64,000 nucleotides of DNA from Paraphysomonas bandaiensis (lineage: Eukaryota; Chrysophyceae): contig CBFFRP010000281.1 in the NCBI GenBank assembly GCA_965644295.1, positions 248,001 through 312,000 of the forward strand, read 5' to 3'. The notes beneath the pieces were generated by a model. That model had not been told where the DNA came from. It searched no databases and saw only the letters and a list, made by a program, of their open reading frames with translations. Made by a program: the position numbers and the translations under genes. This document shows positions 1 to 10,875 of this stretch, in pieces (the first letter of the stretch is position 1; every line of letters begins with the position of its first letter).

Positions 1-389
1 TCATTACTGGCTTTAATCATCACGCGTGCACGATATAATAATAATAATATATAATATATAATATTATTTATATACATATTTATAAACAATAATGATTCTC
101 GTTAGATTCAAGCGAGGGCTGGGAAAATATAGCTAGATATATATATATGGTACTGTATTGATGGAATATATATTTTTCTACAAGAGTTTTGTTGGAAAAC
201 AGATTCTAATACCGTTGCAATACATAGTTCCCTTGCCCTAAAAAAAGTAGTGCACTAAAGTATTGTACGGTACAAGATCTATACACCCAAAAGTATGCAC
301 GTGAATAACCCTAATCAAATAGTAAAATAATAATAGCATTAGTAACTATTATATTATTTGTTAGATATTACATAATTAATATTGCTTGT

Positions 390-715
390 GGTCCAGTGGG
401 TAGAACCGAATTTCTCAGTACCTCTTGAAGCGCGTTTTTGTGGCTGTGAAATGAAGATTCCCTTATCTGAGTGATGGCGTCATTTGTGCAGTCTAGGCAC
501 ATGTGCTTGAGTGAGTGTAGTCTAAATCCGCAGTCAGAACAGACGGCTTAGGTCAGGTCAAGTCCATGTTTAGTTTTAGCCCGGTTTCTTCCTATGCTGA
601 AGGATTTGTCCCATGTCAATGCTGCATTGAGCACTCGTTGGCGTAGGTGAGAGCTATCTTTGTCCTTTGATGAACCACCATCTGCTTGCGCCAGGTTGCG
701 CGGAATATATATAAT
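390..715 (-). mobile_element. Possible decayed non-LTR retroelement tail
   Basis: The reverse strand reads as a broken polypeptide with several stops. It contains a Cys/His cluster (CSDCGF, then LKHMCLDC, then a downstream His) followed by an IRES-like helix. Such Cys-His clusters occur near the C-terminus of some LINE ORF2 proteins. The segment is less AT-rich than its surroundings, which fits relic coding sequence. The family is inferred and uncertain. Bases 1-389 and 716-801 are AT-rich, with nothing further recognised. Confidence 0.3.
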
Positions 716-801
716 AGATAATAGTCATAATACATCATAGTAACTAAATCGTAACTATATTCAGCGGTTACAACTATAGGTTGGCTTCATCTAATGCACA
801 C

Positions 802-1349
802 CAGGGCTACGTAACAATTAATTGGCGCAGGTTGTAGCCAACTGAAATATTGCAATTATTACTCGCTGCCCCAATTTCAATTATTGCAATCTCAATAGTG
901 AATGTCTTATTATTAGGAATATACGTGTAAGAGTCAGTGCCAAGCTCTGATATCCTACTATTTAACGCAACGAAAGCTGCTTGAATGTCACCGCAAATTC
1001 CAAGGTGCAACTACTTTCGCTCTATTACTCAAATCAAACGCAGTGAGCAAGAATATTGATATACCTGACATCTACTGACTTCAGGATTTTTGAGTCCTTA
1101 AAATGAACAGCCCGGATGCTTGACTTCAGTAGGCAGCCCAATCCCGGGTGCCCAGAGGTGGGTCCATTCCCGGGTGCCTGTTTGTTCGTCAGGGGGCCCA
1201 AAGACGTCTATACACAAGCATTTGGCTGTGAGTAGACAGAACAATATCTGCTGATTATTTCCCCAATATATATTGGGGAACTTATCCCCCAGAACACCAG
1301 GAAAAGGCGTGAGTCCGACTTTGTTAATGGGAAATCTAATAATTGACAA
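802..1349 (-). mobile_element. hAT-type transposon remnant with one terminal repeat
   Basis: Position 802 begins with CAGGGCTACGTAACAATTAA. This is very close to the terminal inverted repeat of the complete hAT element at 15,646-16,766. Reverse-strand coding segments from 1,349 down to about 807 match the translated segments near 37,080-37,465 and 42,630-42,930 (shared motifs NKVGL.PF.GVLGDK, LC.DVFGP, HLG.CGD.QAA). These look like the N-terminal part of one transposase. The copy carries frameshifts and no second end was found. Confidence 0.55.
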
Positions 1350-1875
1350 GTAATTGCTACACAGACCTGGTGCATACTATTATCACTTTAATTGCACAAT
1401 ATATATAGCATAATACTGCAGAACTCGACACTTTCACATGTTCCTTATATAGTAAGATAATATATATTATATTATATATAGAATATAGAATGAGGCGGTT
1501 AAAATTTAAAAATATATATATGCGTGTCGTCGTTGTGCGTGTAACAAAACATGTAGTATTTAGTGATAGTACTGCTGGGCTCCAGCTACAGTAAAATTTT
1601 CTAATTTTGGCGTACCTACCCCCTTATGTCATAAACATAGAAATAAGCATTTTAATAGAAAGAAATAGAGTTTTTGTATTACAAGACGTATTGGCTCAGT
1701 ATAAAAAGCAAGTCAAGTGATAACGTAGGCATCCCACAGATTGCGTTTTTATAATGTGAAGTGTTAAAACTGGTTGGATCAATGATTATATTATTCAGAT
1801 ACTTACTCCCAATGAAGCTACATTACTTATTTGATAAATCCCGTTATAAATAACATTTTACTCTTACCACACCCA
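1350..1875. other. AT-rich spacer downstream of isocitrate dehydrogenase
   Basis: No coding sequence or structured element recognised. The right part must contain the 3' UTR and polyadenylation region of the minus-strand isocitrate dehydrogenase gene; no clear signal was picked out. Confidence 0.5.
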
Positions 1876-4251
1876 CTACTCGGAATCTATGATACCATTC
1901 AGTGTGGCACTTGGTCTCATAGCAGTTGATACCTTGTTGTGATCCATTTTGTAGTATCCCCCAATATCCACCGGCTTTCCTTGGCAGCCATTCAGTTCGG
2001 ATACTATGATAGATCGACTGTCTGACAGCTGTCGGTAAAGGCCTTGGAAAGAGGGATCGACCTCAGCCATGTATCGCGCCCAGTATAGAGTCAAGTAGAA
2101 AGTGCACCCACGATTGTCCAACTGGTTCACCTTTCGAGAGGGGCTCTTTCTGTTCTCAAGTAAGCGACCGATGGCTTTGTTGAGAGTATCGGAGAGTTGC
2201 TTTGCACGAGAATTTCCTGACGACTGCGCAAGATGATCGAGTGATGCTGCAATGGCCAAATATTCACCAAGTGAATCCCATCTCAAGTGCCCCTCCTCAA
2301 CGAACTGCTGGACATGCTTAGGTGCCGATCCACCGGCCCCTGTCTCGAAAAGGCCGCCTCCAGACAAAAGAGGAACAATTGAAAGCATTTTCGAACTGGT
2401 CCCGAGTTCCAGAATAGGAAACAAATCAGTCAGGTAGTCTCGTAGCACATTTCCCGTCGCAGATATAGTATTCAGTCCATTCGACGCCCGCTCGCAGGAT
2501 ATACGCATAGCCTCATACGGAGGTGCGATTCCAATATCCAAACCACTGGTATCGTGGTCGTTAAGATACTCATTCACCAAACCAATCAAGATAGAGTCAT
2601 GGGCGCGTGACTGATCCAACCAGAAGATTACTCGATCTCCAGTGGCTCGAGCACGAGACACAGCAAGTCGTACCCAATCACGTATGGCAACGTCCTTGGT
2701 CTGGCACGCACGGTAAATGTCTCCAGTGTGTACGGAGTGTTCACAGTATATCACACCAGTTTCTGAATCCACTATACGCACGACCCCGTCAGATGAAATT
2801 TCAAAGGTTTTATCGTGAGAACCATACTCCTACATTCATGAATTTCATTAGATGCGATGTAGATATATTATAACTTGTACACCTCTGCTTTGTTGGCCAT
2901 GAGGCCAACGTTAGAGACACTTCCCATTCGTGAAACGTCAAACTGCCCTCTTTCTTTACAAAAACTGTCAAACAAAAATTACACACGCTGCTACAAGCCA
3001 CAAAACTGTAACAATTTACCTTATTATCTCCTGGTACATTGTTGCGTAGCAGCGATCAGGGATCATACATATTGTTTCCTGGAGTTTGTCGTGTTTATTC
3101 CACATCTGACCACCATCTCGCACAACCACAGGCATTGAGGCATCAATAATAACGTCGCTTGGTACATGAAGATTAGTAATGCCTTTATCAGAGTTGACCA
3201 TCGCCAAGTCGGGCCTACATTCGTAGCACTGGTCGATGTCCCTCTCTATTTCTCTTCGCTTTTCGTCGGGTAGAGACTTAATTTTATCCAACATGTCTGC
3301 TACGCCATTGTTAGGGTTTATTCCAATAGATGAGAAGACATCAACGTGTTTATCGAAAACTGGTTTAAAGAACTCTCTGACGCAGTGTCCAAAAATGATT
3401 GGGTCCGACACCTTCATCATTGTTGCCTTAAGGTGTAGCGATAATAGCATGCCTTCCTCCTTAGCGCGGTTGATTTCGTTCGCGAAAAATGCTTTCAACG
3501 CCTGAACTTGCATAGTGGAGGCATCTAAAACTTCTCCTGCTTGGACTGGAACCGATTGCCGAAGTACAGTGATCGAGCCGGATTCATCAACATGCTCGAT
3601 TCGAACATTACAAGCCTCCGTCATTCGCACTGATCTCTCAGAACTATAGAAATCACCCTCCGTCATATGTGCAACTCTAGCACGACAATCAGGTGACCAA
3701 CTCATCATCTTATGAGGATTTCGTTGAGCATATTCCTTTACAGGCGCAGCAACACGACGATCTGAATTTCCTTGTCGAAGTACTGGATTTACTGCACTAC
3801 CAAGTACTTCAGCATAACGTGCTTTAATTAATTTCTCTTCATCATTCATTGGATTCTGTGGATATAATGGTATATCATATCCTTTTTCACGTAATTCATA
3901 TATAGCTGATATTAATTGTGGTATAGATGCACTTATATTTGGTAATTTAATGATATTAGTGCCTGCTTGGCGTGTTAATTCCCCTAATTGAGATAATGCA
4001 TCCACTTGACGTTGTTTTTCTGTTAAATTCTCTGGAAAATGTGCTATAATTCGACCTGAAAGGGATATATCACTGATTTTTATATGAATATTAGCCATAT
4101 TAGTAAATTTTTTAATAATAGGTAATAAAGCATATGTAGCTAATGCAGGTGCTTCATCTGTTTCCGTGTATATGATACATGAGGAGGAGATAGAGGAAGA
4201 GGTAGAGGTGGAGGAGGTAGAGGTAGATGAATGAGTATGATGTTGATTCAT
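1876..4251 (-). CDS. Monomeric NADP-dependent isocitrate dehydrogenase
   Basis: Oxidises isocitrate to 2-oxoglutarate with NADP+. This is the ~80-kDa monomeric class, common in bacteria and scattered in protists, not the usual eukaryotic dimer. Three exons: 4251-3020, 2964-2883, 2829-1876, with 55- and 53-bp GT-AG introns; they join in frame to 755 residues (family ~740). Visible motifs: [10 protein letters not shown] (31-40), [12 protein letters not shown] (155-166, substrate loop), [12 protein letters not shown] (273-284), [16 protein letters not shown] (351-366), [16 protein letters not shown], and RPSAT near the end. His600 and Arg611 correspond to the His589/Arg600 pair that contacts the 2'-phosphate of NADP in the Azotobacter enzyme, so NADP specificity is inferred. 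The N-terminal 24 residues are a Ser/Thr/His-rich extension without an obvious targeting signal. Divergent from tafazzin. Codons are very AT-rich in the first third and less so towards the 3' end. Confidence 0.95.
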
Positions 4252-4996
4252 TAGGAATGATTTGATGTTTGATAATAGTATGTATAGTTATATAAGTGAA
4301 TATGTTCTTAAGACTATGAATGTGTATGTATATATGGATCAACTCCTCTGCTTATGTATGTATATATACATATGTATACAGCTCAAGCATCCGAATATCA
4401 TACATACACACATACATACATATGACTGACATTCTACAGGCGTATCTTTTCGATCTTTTGGATACACTATGACAGAAAGATACTAAAAAATCCAGGCTTT
4501 TTTGACACATGCTGTTTTTTGATGACCAATATACAGACATATTCTCACATACAGCAGTATATTACTGTACTGGTATATATACAGTAGAATACTATACAAC
4601 AGAATTACCTATCAAATCTACCGGTATGTACGTATCCATATGCCTATCCGTGTTGTACGTACACCGTTGAGGGTATGTATGGGGAGCCATTCATTATGTT
4701 TGCATCTAGAGTTGTTTGCAGATATATGCATGCATATTATAATCTACTTGCAATCAGTGTATGCTTTGTAATACGCTGACTTGCACTATACTCTCATGAT
4801 TGTGTGGAATAGATAGAAGCGACAGTTAAAGATAGCACTGTTCAAATCTCTCCCCACTAAGATCGGGGCGACCCTTGTGGTTTCCTCGGTGGTCTCTAGT
4901 TGGTGGTATAGACCAGTAAGGGATACAAAAGACGGACGTGGTCCTTGTCGAATTGGTTGGATAAGCTCCTATGACTATCAAGACGTATGTTGATAT
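4252..4996. promoter_or_regulatory. Divergent intergenic region, IDH and tafazzin
   Basis: 745 bp between two divergent start codons, so it should hold both promoters. Contents: CATA/TATG-type simple repeats (about 4,355-4,425) and ACAGCAGTAT at 4,551-4,560, a motif that recurs upstream of many genes here. A less AT-rich stretch at 4,840-4,975 could be tafazzin 5' UTR or an upstream exon. No TATA box can be assigned with confidence because TATATA is everywhere. Confidence 0.5.
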
Positions 4997-6634
4997 ATGT
5001 GTGTATTGTATATGGTTCTTATATCAACACAGGAGTCGTGTCGACCTCTTCCACTACCAGTCAAATTGGCATCAAGTGTGATTACTTTTCTCACAGTGTC
5101 TGCTTCATGCGCATTTTTATATTTGGGTGGATCTTATCGAATCATTGAAGATAAACACTACCATGACTTTCTTCATCATGTTCGGTATCGAGACAGTAAT
5201 GTTCCGTTGATCACAGTCTCCAATCATCGCTCCCTACTGGACGACCCCCTTGTCCTGTCTGCTCTGCTACCGGTAAGGCACTGAACCGTATAGCTGTTCA
5301 AACTATCTTATCTTTTATGTGCTGTAGTTTTGGATGAATTGTCAGCCACGTTATCTGCGGTGGGGTGCATGTGCTCAGGAGATCTGCTTCAAGGTACATT
5401 GCACATGTATATGATTTCACCACAAACCTGCACGCTGTCCCAGCTAATCGTTAGGGTAACCTATGCCTATATGGTTCGTTCAATGGCAGCAACATTAATT
5501 CATTTTCCAGTATTGAGGGCTTCATCACTCTCTATTTCATATGGGCTTGCTAGTCATTGTGCAAAATGCATATATGTCGCCTGTGTGAATCCTGGTTCAT
5601 GACACATTCACATTTCATACAATAACTCACAAAACAACACCCATATATATTCATCATTATTATAGTCGTTGACATTACTCATTACTATCGCACAGGAGGA
5701 ACATCTTTTGGCGACCTTCTTTGGTGTGGGCAAATCACTCCCTATGTGGCGTGGTGGTGGTATTGATCAGCCACTACTGCTACAGTTGGCCAGGAAGGCA
5801 GTTGGTTGTCCGGAAACTCATACCAGAGCTGATTGGCTGCATGTGTATCCTGAGGCTGGGGTATTTCAGCACAAGAATTCTTTAGGTGGTCGACGGAATG
5901 GTAAACAGTTTGAAATCGGGAAATTCAAGTGGGGAGTTGGCAAACTTATTGCACATAATCCGAGTAATAAGATGCGGCATGTAGTAAAAAATGAAGAGCA
6001 TAATGAAAATACGAGTAGTGTAGATGTCACTGACCAGTGGGATGAAGAAAAGTGGGCAACTAGTCGTCTAGCGTCATCATCAAGTGAGTACGATAGCAGC
6101 GCAGTAAGGAAACCATCGAGAGGTCCGGTGGTAATTCCTTTTTACTTTGTCGGTACTGAGAGCATCACCCCACTTCACCCAGTCACTCGGCTCTTGAAAT
6201 CTGTTATACCTAACTGGGGACACAAAGTGGTGGTTCGATTTGGACCTGCGATTGAAGTGGGTGATTTGATTGATGAATTTGAGGAAGAGGATAAGGCTGC
6301 TGGAGGGGGCGGACTTAGGGTTTATCACTGTTGTGGAGATCCAAACGCTCATTCGTCCAGTTCAAGAAGTAGTCGATGTGATTTTAGATCGTTGGTCAAT
6401 TCAGTCGATAATATGTTTAGTGGATTTTTCCGGAATAGCTCCTCAATTGATAGTGGTGATGTGATGGAATCCCCGGATAATAGTGAGAGCTCCTCTCAAA
6501 TAGACGAATCTTTATTAATGTATGATAGTGATACGTGGAAATCGACAAATCGTGAACGAATGTTGTATCATAAAATTACCTCTAGAATAGAGAAGTCTTT
6601 GCAGCGATTGTGTGATCAATGTGCAGCTGACTGA
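4997..6634 (+). CDS. Tafazzin (cardiolipin/phospholipid transacylase)
   Basis: Tafazzins remodel cardiolipin acyl chains at mitochondrial membranes. Exons 4997-5272, 5328-5393 and 5696-6634 join in frame to 426 residues (human about 260-290). The N-terminal membrane-associating segment (LASSVITFLTVSASCAFLYL, residues 24-43) precedes the acyltransferase HX4D motif, NHRSLLDDP (His77, Asp82). Exon 2 encodes the conserved FW..QPRYLRW..CAQEICFK block. Exon 3 has the FFGVGKSLPMWRGGG block, VYPEAG, and FKWGVGKLIA, the tafazzin signature after the PEG motif. Oddities: an acidic, Ser-rich insertion of about 55 residues lies between FKWGVGKLIA and VIPFYFVGTE, and an acidic, Ser-rich C-terminal extension follows. 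The second intron is 302 bp. The start is the first in-frame ATG; 5012 is an alternative. The 3' end is duplicated at 10,055. Confidence 0.93.
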
Positions 6635-7847
6635 TAGAGTAATTACAACAATAAGTTATTTTTAATAATGAAGTTGGATTGTAGTGTATTAAATGAAGTG
6701 TGTAAAGTGAGGCCACATATAACTAACTTCAAAGCTGTAGTTAATAGTCAGAATTCGTAGTACCCGATTTTTTTCAGGAGGACTTATAAATTATCTTGTC
6801 TAGATAACTGAAAGCAGCCAATTATTAGCAAAAGAGCTTAGTCATAAATTGTGCACTGGATCTATTATTGAGCCTTGTCTATTTGGTGTCATTTCCTAGT
6901 CACACCAAACCTAGTGTAAATACGTAGAAACCTAGTTACGGGGTTAAAAATATGTAATTAAAAAATTCATATTTTCAGTTTACAATGACTGGGATGACTA
7001 GGTGTTTATGTTTTTTCCTAGCCCTCAAATAAAGAATGCAGATATTGAATTATGTATTACTTTGAGTTAGGTTTTGTACCAAAGTTCGTGTGATAAGGTC
7101 ATTCAACCACTTTGACTAGCAGGTTCGATTGCGCACACATATAACTACGCATTACAGAACAGCGATATCATAGAAGTAAGATTGCATGCCCAGCATAGAC
7201 CTCGTATCAAGTATTTAGAGAAGAGTGAAACGAATTGTATTAGTAGACCCGTGATATGAATATATATACTAGCATGTTGCAACAGCTGTTATAACGGAAT
7301 CGTCAGCCATTCTGCGTTGAACGACTAAGGTATTTACCAAACGATGCAGTTGCTAATGGTGAGTGGAAACCCTGAGTTCTCTGGACCCATCCAACTACAC
7401 ATACATCATCAATATCATAAAATGTCTTCATAAACGATTCGATATATACCTTAATACAATCCTCGGACCGGTAATACAACGATCGGTAATATTCTAGCAC
7501 GCAGCTACGACTGAGACCATACACATTGCACTTAAGGACTCAAAACAAACCGTGATCTCTAAACTGTTCATATAGTTGTAGTTTGTAATGCATTTCCCAC
7601 AAAATTAAACACGTTACAAGGCTGCAATTCACTCACCATGACGTCTACCTATAGCAGATCCTCAGTGTCACTGATAGAGTACATCACACCCTTATATGCC
7701 TATATATTCTAATATTTAACTTGTTATACTTGATGAATGCATTGATTACATCATAGCTAGGACTTTTATCATGTTATCTCTCCTCGTATCTTAGCTACAT
7801 AGTACTTTAAGAGGATATGTATGGTATTGTACAATGTACTGCAGCCG
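6635..7847. other. Spacer downstream of tafazzin
   Basis: The first ~270 bp (to about 6,903) are tafazzin 3' flank, also present in the copy at 10,551-10,830. The rest is AT-rich. A 73-codon minus-strand reading frame at 7,303-7,524 has no recognisable domain and was not called. No RNA gene found. Confidence 0.45.
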
Positions 7848-7995
7848 TATCGGCAGTCAGCATCTTAATTTTTCGGGAATATATTGAAGCAAATATATTC
7901 TATAATACTGATATACAAGTACGGCTAATATTCAGATAATTGTTGTCTCAATAATAGAGGCATCTTTGAACAAAAATATACAAAGGATGCCGATA
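7848..7995 (+). repeat. ~140-bp dispersed element, copy 1
   Basis: Best-preserved copy of a family with six copies in this window. The ends form a short inverted repeat, TATCGGCA at the left and TGCCGATA at the right. The interior contains GCATCTTA, CTACGGCT, CAGATAATTGTTGTCTC and GAGGCATC, all shared by the other copies. It ends about 420 bp upstream of the ATPase start codon at 8,411, in the same orientation. Confidence 0.85.
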
Positions 7996-8410
7996 GGGCT
8001 ACGCACAAAGAGAGGTGCAAGAAAAAGGCCACATTTTCTCTTAAAATAATCTTAAAAATGATGAATTTTGATGCTGAAAATTATGTATTTTTTGCTGTGG
8101 GGCATATTTTATGTATACTCTTTTGTACAGCATACAGTAGTGTACATGTACTGTACACTATGACTGGTGTTAATTTTTGAAGAAATCCATTGAAATATCT
8201 AAAAAAAGTCGGATTTTAGTATAAAAATCTTAATTTTTTAGGGAAAGTCATCATTTTGAAAACCATTCCACATTCTTAGGTATATTTGCGTGGAGCCGAC
8301 AGAGTAGAGCTGGAACCATCATGCATATCCACAACATATACACTCTACATATCTATCTATACATTAAACTCTTATATCATATACAAATTAAGTAATATGA
8401 ACAGCATACT
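7996..8410. promoter_or_regulatory. Upstream region of the ATPase gene
   Basis: AT-rich, with oligo-A/T runs and loosely complementary segments (for example around 8,040-8,060 and 8,205-8,260) that may be a degenerate foldback. Presumed promoter and 5' UTR of the gene at 8,411; no core promoter motif can be assigned. Confidence 0.4.
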
Positions 8411-10072
8411 ATGAATGAGATTAATTGGATTCCCCGAAATATTGAACCTACTATAGCGAAATGGATGATAACACCATGTAGTATTGTTCTAATTAGAGGA
8501 CATCGACGTATGGGTAAATCATCTACAGTACAAAGAGTTGCTAATGAATTAGATATTAAACCATTAACTATCATCATTGATAGTAATGAAGATAAGATGT
8601 TATCATATTTTACTACTGTATTAAAACAATATTATAAAATTTCTTCAGTTTATGATATTGGGAAAGCAATTGTCGAAACTGTCCGAAATGGTGTTGTAGT
8701 TATACTTAAAGAGATTCAAAATGCATCAACTAGTTTACAAGTGTCTTTACAGTTTGGTTTTGATTACATGGCACAACAATCTATGTGGGATGCTCATCAT
8801 TGGAGGGAGAGTGGTATGGTGTTTTTGATGGGATCGGTGCAAGGTGAAATCGATGACATGATCGAAAATCGAAAGTCTCCTCTATATCAAAGAATAACCG
8901 CGAAAATTACGCTTCTGGGTTGCAATACGTCTGAAATGGTGTATTTTTTTAAGCAACACAACCTATTTGGAGATCCCATGCTAATGCTTTTTCTACAGAC
9001 TATTTTCAGAGGACGATTACACTCTTATTCAATAATACACAAAGCAGGTCTCTTAAAGTCAACAGATCGTCCTTATGACCAGCGTGCTAAGATTATCAAA
9101 GAAGTATTCGCGTCGGAGTTACAGTCTGAATATTTTGATGGGCATAAATTTTTTGTTGCACGGTATGGAAAGAAAATTGCTTTGGCTTTGAAAGCGATTT
9201 GCCAATCCGAAACCAAACTGGAACAAATCGAGGCAGTTAGTCGTGAACTTAGTATCACTTTTGACGAAGCTTTTACCATGGTTGATTGGGTTCTATTTAA
9301 ACGCTACATTTTAATTGCACCCGTATATGCAATCAATAATTTGAAATCGGTAAAGAAATACGTACTTCTTGATCCAATGCTGGCCATTGCTAATGATAAT
9401 ATGAACTCTGACTACATGAGAGAAGATATTAATCGATGTGCTGACCTCTCATTCCATAATTATATTGAGCAATTTGAAGGTTTTCATTTCGAAAGTTGGG
9501 TCGAAACAATCATTGAAGACAGATACTTGCTTGCGAATTCCATACCGATCCCGAGGGTATTTGATGCCCCTGAATTGTGCAAGCGTCTTCCTAAAGTTTC
9601 GTTTGATATAGCTGGAAAAAGCATTGAGATTGATGTCATTTTAGGATTTCCGCATTCCAATACGATTGTGCTGGGTTCATGTAAGCGATCATCCAAGGCT
9701 ACGGACGTATGCGGCTTAAGACGCCATTGGTCAGAACTGAAGAATAGCGAATGCATAACAGGAATTCTAAAATGCCTCAGCTTAAAAGCGGATAAATTAC
9801 GTGAGTGTTTAGTACATTTCAACACAGATACTGCAGACGAACGTTTCCATCAGCAGCTGCGCGACAACGAATTCATTGTAACACTCACAGAGTTACTGGA
9901 TATATTTCCGATTAAGATGTCCAACTATAGCGAAACGTATACGAAACCTGTTTCGACAAGATTAATTTCCAATACAACATTAAAGAAACCTTCAAGTTGG
10001 CAAAAGTTAATGTGTAATGTGTTAGTTTTCTCTGTAAGTGTATTTTACTTGACTAGCGTCATCATCAAGTGA
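8411..10072 (+). CDS. Prokaryote-type P-loop ATPase with DUF234/PD-(D/E)XK-like C-terminus
   Basis: Single-exon reading frame of 553 residues. Residues 22-170 fit the archaeal/bacterial ATPase family COG1672 (STAND-like): Walker A GHRRMGKSS (30-38), a Walker B strand VVVILKEIQ (95-103; the usual Asp is Lys, the catalytic-type Glu remains), and a sensor-like GSVQGEIDDM plus SPLYQR block (141-161). Residues ~230-300 look like a winged-helix segment. Residues ~355-435 resemble the DUF234 nuclease-like fold: Glu361, IEID (405-408) and GSCK (422-425) fit an E...D...xxK core. A hydrophobic stretch near the C-terminus could be a membrane tail. The last six codons (TSVIIK) and stop are borrowed from the inserted tafazzin copy. 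Function unknown; in prokaryotes such ATPases are often accessory or mobile genes. Intronless and bacterial-like, so lateral origin is inferred. Confidence 0.75.
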   Translation: MNEINWIPRNIEPTIAKWMITPCSIVLIRGHRRMGKSSTVQRVANELDIKPLTIIIDSNEDKMLSYFTTVLKQYYKISSVYDIGKAIVETVRNGVVVILKEIQNASTSLQVSLQFGFDYMAQQSMWDAHHWRESGMVFLMGSVQGEIDDMIENRKSPLYQRITAKITLLGCNTSEMVYFFKQHNLFGDPMLMLFLQTIFRGRLHSYSIIHKAGLLKSTDRPYDQRAKIIKEVFASELQSEYFDGHKFFVARYGKKIALALKAICQSETKLEQIEAVSRELSITFDEAFTMVDWVLFKRYILIAPVYAINNLKSVKKYVLLDPMLAIANDNMNSDYMREDINRCADLSFHNYIEQFEGFHFESWVETIIEDRYLLANSIPIPRVFDAPELCKRLPKVSFDIAGKSIEIDVILGFPHSNTIVLGSCKRSSKATDVCGLRRHWSELKNSECITGILKCLSLKADKLRECLVHFNTDTADERFHQQLRDNEFIVTLTELLDIFPIKMSNYSETYTKPVSTRLISNTTLKKPSSWQKLMCNVLVFSVSVFYLTSVIIK

Positions 10073-10830
10073 GTACGATAGAAGCCCGGTGGTAATTCCT
10101 TTTCACTTTGTCGGTACATCACCCCACTTCACCCAGTCACTTGGCTCTTGAAATCTGTTATACTTAACTGACACAAAGTGGTGGTTCGATTTGGACCTGC
10201 GATTAAAGTGGGTGATTTGATTGATGAATTTGAGGAAGAGGATAAGGCTGCTGGAGGGGGCGGACTTAGGGTTTATCACTGTTGTGGAGATCCAAACGCT
10301 CATTCGTCCAGTTCAAAAAGTAGTCGATGTGATTTTGGATTTATTTAGTGGATTTTTCCGGAATAGCTCCTCAATTGATAGTGGAGATGTGATGGAATCC
10401 CCGGATAATAGTGAGAGCTCCTCTCAAATAGACGAATCTTTATTAATGTATGATATAGTGATACGTGGAAATCGACAAATCGTGAACAAAGTTACCTCTA
10501 GACGAGAGAAGTCTTTGCAGCGATTGTGTGATCAATGTGCAGCTGACTGATAGAGTAATTACAACAATAAGTTATTTTTAATAATGAAGTTGGATTGTAG
10601 TGTATTAAATGAAGTGTGTAAAGTGAGGCCACATATAACTAACTTCAAAGCTGTAGTCAATAGTCAGTATTCATAATACCCGAATTTTTTCAGGAGGACT
10701 TAAAATTATCTAGTTTAGACGTTAGATAACTGAAAGCAGCCAATTATTAGCAAAGAGCTTAGTCATAAATAATGCACTGGATCTATTATTGGACCAAGTC
10801 AATTTCGTGTCATTTCCTAGTCACACCAAA
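10055..10830 (+). pseudogene. Degenerate partial copy of the tafazzin 3' end
   Basis: Matches tafazzin exon 3 from about 6,068 through its stop and 3' flank to about 6,903, with several internal deletions. One removes the region around the GPVV block, others the segments near 6,160, 6,215 and 6,400. The reading frame is therefore destroyed at first; an open stretch at about 10,221-10,550 survives and ends at the same AAD-stop. The junction lies inside the ATPase coding sequence, so the ATPase now terminates within this copy. Confidence 0.9.
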
Positions 10831-10875
10831 AGAATAGTGCTTAATAACTCTAATGACTAGGGTTTTTAAACCTAA

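Noticed and set aside
2252-2873. Plus-strand reading frames over the IDH gene
   Set aside because: They are antisense shadows of conserved IDH codons; the minus strand carries the full family signature.
7110-7145. GGTTCGATTGC resembling a tRNA T-arm
   Set aside because: No matching acceptor, D and anticodon stems could be drawn around it.
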